From assembly GCA_904501955.1 (NCBI GenBank), contig CAJGCY010000125.1, forward strand, positions 1 through 7,448: a stretch of 7,448 nt of DNA. The letters are read 5' to 3'. Below, in pieces: positions 1 to 6,800 of this stretch. The position numbers and the translations under genes were made by a program. Numbering within the stretch: the first letter of the stretch is position 1; every line of letters starts with the position of its first letter. A model generated the notes under the pieces. It saw only the letters and a list, made by a program, of their open reading frames with translations, searched no databases and had not been told where the DNA came from. This DNA comes from an uncultured Akkermansia sp. Lineage in GTDB: Bacteria > Verrucomicrobiota > Verrucomicrobiia > Verrucomicrobiales > Akkermansiaceae.

Positions 1-203
1 AGCATTTGTTTTGTGGTCGATACGGCAATTTAAGCCACGCATTCTGTCACCACAGGTTCCCTGGGTTCCATTAAATTTCTTACCCTAACAGGGGTTCCGC
101 GGCTTCGCCGCTCCACCCCTGCCTAACGTCCGTCGCCCCTTTGCGGGGCTTTGAATTCCGCTCGCTGACGCTCGCAAACTGTTCTTCAACTTCCGATTTA
201 TCG
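1..203 (-). repeat. Left intergenic dispersed-repeat block
   Basis: This stretch has no convincing gene. It is a mosaic of short palindromic repeats. An imperfect palindrome spans 89-121: outer arms CAGGGGT (89-95) and ACCCCTG (115-121), inner arms GCGGC (99-103) and GCCGC (107-111). A GCCCC/GGGGC stem lies at 135-149. The 7-mer CGCTCGC is repeated at 159-165 and 169-175. Read on the minus strand, several modules recur in the same orientation on the plus strand downstream of the operon: 187-203 matches 7061-7077 exactly (17 nt), 160-178 matches 7109-7127 with one mismatch, 33-40 matches 7246-7253, and 2-12 matches 7212-7222. The module at 91-117 also recurs in direct orientation at 7415-7441. 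This looks like a genome-wide family of REP-like intergenic repeats; no transposase or classical insertion-sequence end is visible. Confidence 0.7.
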
Positions 204-237
204 TCCTCGGTAGGCTTATCAGACGTCCCCAATAAGA

Positions 238-249
238 AATGCCGGCATT
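238..249. promoter_or_regulatory. Perfect 12-bp palindrome upstream of the operon promoter
   Basis: AATGCCGGCATT is a perfect dyad 36 bp upstream of the -35 box. Its core TGCCGGCA is also the core of a 14-bp palindrome at 803-816, in front of the outer-membrane gene. It could be a regulator binding site. However, the 8-base core also occurs inside coding DNA here (for example near 3630 and 6390), and the nearby repeats are themselves palindromic, so an operator role is only a guess. Confidence 0.25.
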
Positions 250-285
250 GACATGCTTTTGCCTCGGTGTTTTTTTCCCAGAGTC

Positions 286-314
286 TTGACAGGGGATGCG
301 CAACGCTGTATAAT
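286..314 (+). promoter_or_regulatory. Consensus sigma70-type promoter of the efflux operon
   Basis: A -35 box TTGACA (286-291) and a -10 box TATAAT (309-314) are separated by exactly 17 bp, a perfect match to the housekeeping bacterial consensus. The expected transcription start is about 320-322, giving a leader of only 10-11 nt before the ATG at 331. The purine-rich AGGA (320-323) would then lie at the very 5' end of the mRNA. The 17-bp spacing argues against a MerR/CueR-type activator, which normally acts on stretched 19-20 bp spacers. If the operon is metal-regulated, a repressor or a two-component system elsewhere in the genome is more likely. Confidence 0.85.
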
Positions 315-330
315 CCGTGAGGAATCGTAA

Positions 331-726
331 ATGACATACCTCGCTACATGGCTGCGTATATTGGTGGCGCTACTGGTCATGCCGGTAGTGGCAGGTGGCA
401 GCTTGGTGGCGCAGTGTAGTTGCCACCGCGAGATTGTGTTTGCCGGTGGGTGCTCATGCGGGCATGAGCATGCGCAGGAGCAAGCTCCCGGTCACGAGAG
501 CGAGACAGAGCGTGATGAGCACCGCTGTGCTCACGTGGAAAATGAGTTACGATTCGTCTCCGCCGAGGTGGATTTGCCTCTGTTTGCCGCGGTCGTCATG
601 ACCGAGGTGGCGGTGCCGGATTTTCAGTGCACCCGTGAGCGCCTGCACAGCAGTGTGGCGCAGGCGCTGGTGCGGGCGCGGCAGTGGGACCCACCGGATG
701 CGGTGAATGCGCCCCTATTGATTTGA
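331..726 (+). CDS. Small exported Cys/His-rich protein, first gene of the efflux operon
   Basis: The product is 131 residues and belongs to no family that I recognise with certainty. Residues 1-27 look like a Sec signal peptide: one early Arg, a hydrophobic stretch at about 10-21, and a plausible cleavage after Leu-Val-Ala at 27. The mature start is rich in possible metal ligands: C29-S-C31-H32, then C41-S-C43-G-H45-E-H47, followed by H55, H64, C66 and H68 in an acidic segment. The remaining C-terminal half is ordinary sequence ending in PPDAVNAPLLI. The start is supported by the consensus promoter 16 bases upstream and by GAGGA seven bases before the ATG. Position ahead of a C-B-A pump, export signal and ligand pattern suggest a periplasmic metal-binding accessory (chaperone, buffer or sensor). 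That role is inference. The Cys at 29 lacks a good lipobox (Gln precedes it), so lipidation is unlikely. Confidence 0.75.
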   Translation: MTYLATWLRILVALLVMPVVAGGSLVAQCSCHREIVFAGGCSCGHEHAQEQAPGHESETERDEHRCAHVENELRFVSAEVDLPLFAAVVMTEVAVPDFQCTRERLHSSVAQALVRARQWDPPDAVNAPLLI

Positions 727-802
727 TGAAATGCCGTGACGACACCACCCGTAACGCCTGAAGAGGCCGGCGCGGGCGCGTGTGGTGCCGTGTCGATGCC
801 TT

Positions 803-816
803 TTCTGCCGGCAGAA
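803..816. promoter_or_regulatory. Perfect 14-bp palindrome in the gap before the outer-membrane gene
   Basis: TTCTGCCGGCAGAA is a perfect dyad lying 29 bp before the ATG at 846, followed closely by a T run (822-828). As RNA it would give a five-pair stem with a CCGG loop. It could be a weak attenuator, an RNA-processing or stability hairpin that tunes expression of the pump relative to the small first gene, or an operator. No second promoter is evident in the 119-bp gap (727-845), which otherwise shows no gene. Confidence 0.35.
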
Positions 817-845
817 TACCATTTTTTTCATTAACATCACTTTTT

Positions 846-2132
846 ATGCATAAAATTACATTAGTGGCAGCCCTTGTTGCCTGTGGGCTCAGCGGTTGCG
901 TATCGTACACGTCTGCTCCCACCGATTTGGCGCGCGATACAGCGCAGTGGTTGCAGGTTTCATCACAGTTGTGCCCCGCGAATCGTCACCTGAACCGCGC
1001 GGACATGCTGAGAATCGGGCTCATGCTCAACACAGAGCTCAATAAAGCGCGCCTGAGCTACGCGAAGTCCACTTCCGTGGCGGAGTTTGCGGGCCTGTGG
1101 GATGACCCCTCGCTTTCCGTTGAGGTGGAGCGCGTGTTTAAGGCGAATTTGACCAACAAGGCCATCTCCCCCGGGCTCACGCTGCCTGTTACCGGCTTGC
1201 CTGCCTTGGCGAAGAAGATAGCGGAGCACTACAAGGAGGCGGATTACTGGGACATGCGCGACAAGGAGCGTAAGTACATGACAGAGCTGGAGTGCCTGCG
1301 CCACCGCATCATGGTGACTCATGAAAAACTGGCCATCACCCGCAAGCGCCTGCACGTCATGGAGGAAGAACAGCAAAAAATCAGCCGCCTGCATGAGCTG
1401 GGTGAGGTGGATTTCGGCGCATTCCAAGTCGCCACGCAGCGCTTGAATGACACCCGCAAGGAGCAAATGGAGCTGGAAGCCCTGCACCTGGAGCAGCGCC
1501 AAGAACTGGTGGCCATGCTGGGGCTGCACCCCGCCTTGGGCAATATCGAGCTGGCGGGTAGTCTGCCCGGTGGTGTGCCGGCTGCCGTGGGTGTGCCCGG
1601 GGCGAATGCGCTGCTGGCCTCACCCTCCGTCAAGTCCCTGCAGGCGGCATACGGTGCGTCTGAGACAGAGCTGCGTGCCGAGATTCGCAAGCAATACCCG
1701 GAGCTGGGCATCTCACCCCTTTACGGCAGTGAAGAGGGCAATAGCAAGGTGTCCGTAGGGGTGGAGTTCTCGCTGCCGCTGTGGAACCGCAACCGCGAGG
1801 CCATCGCGACTGCCGGCGGCAACCGCGCGCTCAAGCAGGCGGAGCTTATTGCGGAGTGGCGTAAGCTGCTGCAGCAGGCGGGCGCGCTGGGGGCTCAGCA
1901 AACCCTGCTGCGCAAGCACTGCGCGACGGAGCATTCTCGCTTGGGTACCATGGAGGCCGCCGCTGCCCAGCAGGAAAAACTTTTCGGCTTGGGTGAGACC
2001 TCCATCTTGGAGGTGGCGGAATCCCGCCACGTGGCTTACGAGCGCCGCTTGGCTTATTTGGATTGCCTCGGCAAACTGCTGGAAACCCAGTGCAAACTTC
2101 AATACTTAAACCCCGCTTATCAACAAAAATGA
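846..2132 (+). CDS. TolC-family outer-membrane efflux lipoprotein (CusC/CzcC-like)
   Basis: This is the outer-membrane channel subunit of the pump, 428 residues, close to the usual 410-480 for the family. The upstream in-frame ATG at 780 is rejected because starting at 846 places a signal peptide at the N-terminus with lipobox L15-S-G-C18, giving a lipidated Cys18 as in CusC-type lipoproteins. Two outer-membrane-efflux repeats follow. The first spans about residues 50-235, with the strand-like PGLTLPVTGLP and long amphipathic helices rich in Glu, Lys and Gln. The second spans about 260-420, with a YPELGISPLYG segment, the strand motif FSLPLWNRNREA near residue 313, and the closing helix with GLGETSILEVAESRHVAYERRL. 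The trimer would form a beta-barrel in the outer membrane and a periplasmic helical tunnel. No Shine-Dalgarno sequence is seen; the start sits in an AT-rich stretch. Its stop overlaps the next start as ATGA, implying translational coupling to the adaptor. Confidence 0.9.
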   Translation: MHKITLVAALVACGLSGCVSYTSAPTDLARDTAQWLQVSSQLCPANRHLNRADMLRIGLMLNTELNKARLSYAKSTSVAEFAGLWDDPSLSVEVERVFKANLTNKAISPGLTLPVTGLPALAKKIAEHYKEADYWDMRDKERKYMTELECLRHRIMVTHEKLAITRKRLHVMEEEQQKISRLHELGEVDFGAFQVATQRLNDTRKEQMELEALHLEQRQELVAMLGLHPALGNIELAGSLPGGVPAAVGVPGANALLASPSVKSLQAAYGASETELRAEIRKQYPELGISPLYGSEEGNSKVSVGVEFSLPLWNRNREAIATAGGNRALKQAELIAEWRKLLQQAGALGAQQTLLRKHCATEHSRLGTMEAAAAQQEKLFGLGETSILEVAESRHVAYERRLAYLDCLGKLLETQCKLQYLNPAYQQK

Positions 2133-3802
2133 AACTTTCCCACCACTTTGCATTTACATTAGGGCTTGGCAGCGCTTGCTTGTTGGGGCAGGCGGAGGAG
2201 CACGTGCATGGCCCCGGCTGCTCGCATGACCATGCGGACGCCGCCCCCGCCGCCACGGAGCACGTGCACGGCCCCGGCTGCAGCCATGACCATGCGGACG
2301 CCGCCCCTGCCGCCACGGAGCACGTGCACGGCCCCGGCTGCTCGCATGACCATGCGGACGCCGCCCCCGCCACCACGGAGCACGTACACGGCCCCGGCTG
2401 CTCGCATGACCATGCGGATGCCACCCCCGCCGCCACGGAGCACGTGCATGGCCCCGGCTGCTCGCATGACCATGCGGACGCCGCCCCCGCCGCTACAGAG
2501 CACGTGCATGGCCCCGGTTGCTCGCATGACCATGCGGATGCCGCCCCCGCCACCACGGAGCACGTGCATGGCCCCGGCTGCTCGCATGACCATGCGGACG
2601 CCACCCCCGCCGCCACGGAGCATGTGCATGGCCCCGGTTGCTCGCACGGCCACGACCATGCCGGGCACAATCACGCCCCCGGCGAGACCTGCAGCGGCAG
2701 CAGTGCCATCATTGTGGAGGCCGATGCCCGCGCTCGCGACTTGGTGAACATGCGCATTGAGACCGTGCCCGCCACCTCGCAAGTGCTGGTGCACTCCCTC
2801 TACGGCTACCTGAACACGCCGGAGCACGCCATGCAGACCTATGCCTTGCCCTGCGGCGGTCGCATTACCCTGCATGTCAAGTCCGCTCAGCAGGTGAAGA
2901 AGGGAGACCTCCTTTTCACCCTGCAAAGCCCGGATATCATGGAGCAGTGCGCGGAGGTCATCCGCATCAACGCGGCGCTCACCCGTTGCCGTGCAGAAAT
3001 CGCCACGCTTGAGTCACGCATGGAAGCACTCTCCACCGCCGGCACACGTAACAAAGATTTGGAGGTAGAGCTCGCCAACAAAAAGGCGGAGCTCACCCAG
3101 CAGCAGCAAGAGCTCTCCGTGGTGGAGGCGCGTTTGAGCATGCTGTCCCTCGGCGGTAACTTGGTGCAGCAAGATAAACTCACTGTGCTCGAGGTTCGCG
3201 CTGAGGCGGATGGTACCGTGCGAAACGTCGGCGTCACCCAAGGCAGCTGGGGTGAGCAGGGCTCTCCCGTCGTTTCCATGACCAACGTGGCGGAGATGGA
3301 AATCGCCACCACCATTTACGGCTCCGATGTGCCGGCGTTCAGTACCGTGCGCGCCACCATACCCGCCGGGCGTGAGCAGGTGGCCGTGAATGGCGCTTGG
3401 CGCTTGGCGGAAGAGGTGGATGCCACCACCCGCACCCGCGAGCTGTTCTTTACCCCGGAGCTCATCCCCGCCAATGTGCAGCCCGGTCAGCTGTGCCGCT
3501 TGGACCTCTACGCTGAGGGCAAGAGCGGCGGCATGGTGTCCATACCGGATTCCGCCGTGGTGAAGGTGGGTGTGGATGACGTCGTGTTCGTGGAGATAGC
3601 GGCGGGCAAGTTTGCCATGGTGAAGGTGCATGCCGGCACCAGTCGCCGCGGCATGACCCCTGTATCCGGCCTTACCCCGGGGCAGAAGATTGTGGTGAAG
3701 GGCGGCTATGAGCTCAAATACCTCATCCCCGGTGACGGTAGCCAGAAAAAAGCCGGTCACTTCCATGCCGATGGCGTGTTCCACGAAGGTGAAGACCACT
3801 GA
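2129..3802 (+). CDS. RND efflux periplasmic adaptor (CusB/CzcB-like, HlyD family) with giant Cys/His repeat domain
   Basis: The adaptor links the permease to the outer-membrane channel. It has 557 residues, against about 380-450 in typical relatives; the excess is the N-terminal domain. The ATG at 2129 is preferred to an earlier in-frame one at 2063: it gives a signal peptide (1-22, cleavage after Gly-Gln-Ala) and overlaps the upstream stop. Residues 24-163 are seven 20-residue units of consensus EHVHGPGCSHDHADAAPAAT, followed by a partial, more His-dense eighth unit to about 187. In total this is about 35 His and 8 Cys. The adaptor core follows: first half of the lipoyl/barrel-sandwich motif (about 239-271, CGGRITLHVKSAQQVKKGDLL), coiled-coil hairpin (about 275-345), second half (about 354-392), beta-barrel (about 395-465) and membrane-proximal domain with GGYELKYLIPG (about 525-536). 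The last 15 residues form a second His cluster (H544, H546, H552, H557). His-rich segments are common in metal-pump adaptors; such a long regular array is unusual. Metal identity is unresolved. Confidence 0.92.
   Translation: MKLSHHFAFTLGLGSACLLGQAEEHVHGPGCSHDHADAAPAATEHVHGPGCSHDHADAAPAATEHVHGPGCSHDHADAAPATTEHVHGPGCSHDHADATPAATEHVHGPGCSHDHADAAPAATEHVHGPGCSHDHADAAPATTEHVHGPGCSHDHADATPAATEHVHGPGCSHGHDHAGHNHAPGETCSGSSAIIVEADARARDLVNMRIETVPATSQVLVHSLYGYLNTPEHAMQTYALPCGGRITLHVKSAQQVKKGDLLFTLQSPDIMEQCAEVIRINAALTRCRAEIATLESRMEALSTAGTRNKDLEVELANKKAELTQQQQELSVVEARLSMLSLGGNLVQQDKLTVLEVRAEADGTVRNVGVTQGSWGEQGSPVVSMTNVAEMEIATTIYGSDVPAFSTVRATIPAGREQVAVNGAWRLAEEVDATTRTRELFFTPELIPANVQPGQLCRLDLYAEGKSGGMVSIPDSAVVKVGVDDVVFVEIAAGKFAMVKVHAGTSRRGMTPVSGLTPGQKIVVKGGYELKYLIPGDGSQKKAGHFHADGVFHEGEDH
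2198..2647 (+). repeat. 60-bp tandem repeat array inside the adaptor gene (7 full units plus half of an eighth)
   Basis: Seven contiguous 60-bp units begin at 2198, 2258, 2318, 2378, 2438, 2498 and 2558, and the first half of an eighth runs 2618-2647. Each unit encodes E-H-V-H-G-P-G-C-S-H-D-H-A-D plus a six-residue Ala/Pro/Thr linker, so each contributes four His and one Cys. Across units the first 14 codons differ only synonymously (CAC/CAT, GTG/GTA, GGC/GGT, GAC/GAT, TCG/AGC). The only amino-acid changes are Ala to Thr in the linker, at unit codon 16 (units 4 and 7) or codon 19 (units 3 and 6). Units 2-3-4 and 5-6-7 therefore show the same linker order, a 180-bp higher-order period. Copy number probably varies by slippage or recombination between strains (inference). 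Confidence 0.97.
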
Positions 3803-3814
3803 TTTTAAGCAGAT

Positions 3815-6800
3815 ATGAATAAATTGATATCTTTCTGCCTCAAAAACAGAATCACGGTGGTGCTCATCACCCTGATTCTGGCGGCAGTGAGCGCTTTCAT
3901 GGTGGCTACGCTGCCCGTGGACGTGTTCCCGGAGCTCAAACAGCCCCGCGTGACCATCCAGACGGAGGCCGGCGGCCTCTCCGCGGAGGAGGTGGAGCAG
4001 TACGTCTCCATCCCGCTGGAATCCGCCATGCAGGGCACACCCGGTGTGCGCCAGGTGAGCTCCTCTTCCGGTGGCGGCCTTTCCTTTGTGTGGGTGGACT
4101 TTGACTGGGGTACGGACATTTACTTGGCACGCCAAATCGTGTCGGAGCGCTTGGCTACCGTGCGTGAGTCTCTGCCCGAGCAGGTGGAGACGGAGATGGC
4201 GCCCATCGTCTCCGTTACGGGTGAGATTATGGTCATCGCCATTCAGGGGGATGCCACGGCGGACCCGCTGGATGTGCGCCGCGTGGCGGAGTTCGAGCTG
4301 CGCAACCGCCTGCTGGCCATACCCGGTGTGGGGCAGGTGACGGTGCTCGGCGGGCGCTTGCCGGAGTACCGCGTGGCGTATGACCCGGAGAAAATGCGCC
4401 AAGCCGGTGTCTCTTTTGCGGACCTCAAGAACACGGTGGAGGCCTCCCAAAGCAGCATCCCCGCCGGTTATCTGGAGGATGTAGCCGGTGTGGAGCTGCC
4501 CGTGCAGCAAAACACCCGCGCCTTCACCCCGGAGCACCTCAAGCGCGCCATCGTGACGGACCACCCCACGGATGGCGTGGTGCGCCTGGAGGATGTGGCG
4601 GATGTGAAGATAGATGGCGCCCCGCGCCGCGGTAATGCGGGCTATGGCATTGCCGGTGGTGCCCCGGGTGGCGAGGCTGTGGTGCTCTCCGTACAGAAGG
4701 TGCCCGGCGCCAACACACTGGAGCTCACCTACGCGGTGGATGCCGCCGTGAAGGAGTTTGAAAAGAGCCGCCTGCCCAAAAACATGCGCATTTATGCGGA
4801 TGGCTACCGCCAGGCGGACTTCATTGAGCTCTCGCTGGAGAACGGTAAAGAGACGCTCCTCATCGCCGCATTGGTGGTGGTGCTGGTTATTGTGCTCACG
4901 CTGTTGAACTTCCGCACCGCCATCATCACCCTCATCAGCATGCCGCTTTCCGTGCTGTTCGGCATGGCTCTGTTCCCGATGTGCGGGCTGGGGGTGAATA
5001 TCATGACCCTCGGTGGCCTGGCTGTGGCCGTGGGTGATGTGGTGGACAACGCCATCATCTTCGTGGAAATCGCCTGGCGCAACCTCAGCCGCAATGCCGC
5101 CAAGCCCAAGGAGAAGCAAAAGAGCCGCTACCGCGTGCTCATGGATGCGAAGAACGAGATTGTCAGCTCCATCAGCTACTCCTCGCTCATCATTCTGCTG
5201 GTGTTCGCACCGCTGCTCTTCCTCAGCGGTATTGAGGGGCAGTTCTACCGCCCCTTGGGTATCTCATACATGCTGGCTCTGGCGGCGTCTTTGCTGGTGT
5301 CGCTCACACTCATCCCCACCCTGTGCATTATCTGGTTCAAGGCCGGTAAGCAGCAGGCGAAGGATGGTGACTCCGCCACGGTACGCTTCATCAAGCGCCT
5401 CTACACCCCCGTGCTCAACTTCTGCCTGGCGTGGCCGAAGACCGTTTTCGGTGTGCTGCTGGGTATCACGGGTGCTTCGCTGTGGTTGGGCAGCACGTAC
5501 GGCACGAGCTTCCTGCCGCCTTTCAATGAGGACTGCTACACCCTTTTCGTGAATGCCGTGCCCGGTACCTCGCTGGAGGAGACGGAGCGCATCTCACGCC
5601 AAGTCATGACCCGCATTCAGCAGATTGACGGCGTGAAAACCGTCACCCAGCGCACCGGCCGTGCGGAGAATGACGAGCACGCGGAGCCCGTGAGCGCCAG
5701 TGAGCTCGTGGTGCGTGTGGACCTCTCCAAGGACCAGCGCCGCCTGCGTGAGCAGTTCAAGGAGGCCATGCGTGGCATTCCCGGCGTGTCCGGTATGGTG
5801 GGTTACCCCATGGCGCACCGCATCAGCTCCGCGCTCTCCAACTCCAACTCGGAGATTGCCATCAACATCTTCGGTGACAACCTGCCGCAAATCCGCGCTG
5901 CTGCCAAAAAGGCGGCGGAAATCCTTGCGCAGATGCCCGAGGTGGCAGATGCCCGCGCCAACCGTGAGGTGATGGTGGACACCATTCACGTGGACTACAA
6001 CCGCGAGGTGATGGCGGCCTACGGGCTCACCATGCAGGACGCTGCGGAGCAGGTGTCCGCCGCGCTCAACGGCATGCAGGTGGGTGAGGTGATACGCAAC
6101 CTGGACCACTGGGACATTGTGCTGCGTTTGGATGAAGACCTGCGCCGCAGCATGGATGACGTGCGCAACCTGCAGCTCGTTGCCCCCGGTGGCAAAAAAG
6201 TGCCGCTCGGTGAGGTAGCGCACGTGTACCGCGCGGAGACCACCAACCTCATCTTGCGTGACAACTCGCGCCTCAAGGCCATGATTTCCTGCAACCCCTC
6301 GCCGGATTCCAACTTGGGTGACTTGGCGAAGGCTTGCCGCGAGCAGCTGGACCCCGCCATGAATGCCATGGGCTGCACCGTGGAGTATGCCGGCACCATC
6401 AAGAGCCGTGAGGAGGCCGGCCGCCGCCTCTACATCATGGGTGCGGTGGTGTGCGTGCTCATCGTGCTGCTGCTCTCCAGCTCGCTGGGCAGTGTGCGCC
6501 GTGCCTTGGTCACGCTCATCAACATTCCGCTCTGCTTGGTGGGTGGCATTGTGGCCATCTTCCTCGCCTCGCCGGAAACGGTGTCCTCCGTGCTCAGCGG
6601 GGGCTACGTGCACCCCATTCTCTCCGTGAGCTCCATCGTGGGCTTTGTGACGGTTATAGGCTTTGCCATCCGCTCGGGGCTTATTCTGCTCAACCGCTAC
6701 CGCGCCCTGGAGCTCAGCGGCATGAGTGTGGATGAGGCCATTCGCTCCGGTTCCAAAGAGCGCGTGATTCCCATCATGATGACCTCGCTCACCACCATTC

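Noticed and set aside
248..276. A second TTGACA at 248-253 as an alternative -35 box
   Set aside because: The position 17 bp downstream is a run of T with no -10 element; the 286-314 promoter is far better.
80..337. 85- and 72-residue minus-strand open frames in the left intergenic region
   Set aside because: They run through the palindromic repeat block, overlap the promoter and first start codon, and resemble no protein.
780..845. N-terminal extension of the outer-membrane gene from an ATG-like start at 780
   Set aside because: Starting there buries the lipoprotein signal peptide and lipobox 22 residues inside the protein; the ATG at 846 gives a standard N-terminus.
2198..2647. The regular repeat array as a CRISPR array
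   Set aside because: Units are contiguous with no unique spacers and encode a continuous in-frame metal-binding peptide.
2166..2747. 193-residue plus-strand frame with RMTMRTPPPPP-type repeats
   Set aside because: It is the shifted frame of the same tandem array. The adaptor frame has the signal peptide, the core domains and the silent-substitution pattern.
1846..2926. Two long minus-strand open frames (274 and 255 residues) with repetitive peptides over the tandem array
   Set aside because: A 60-bp repeat is a multiple of three, so any frame free of stops in one unit stays open through all units. The repetitive peptides are a by-product of the array.
3014..5119. 701-residue open frame on the minus strand across the adaptor and permease genes
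   Set aside because: It lies antisense to two clear family genes, has a His/Gly/Ala-rich composition typical of the reverse frame of GC-rich coding DNA, and shows no domain, signal or start context.
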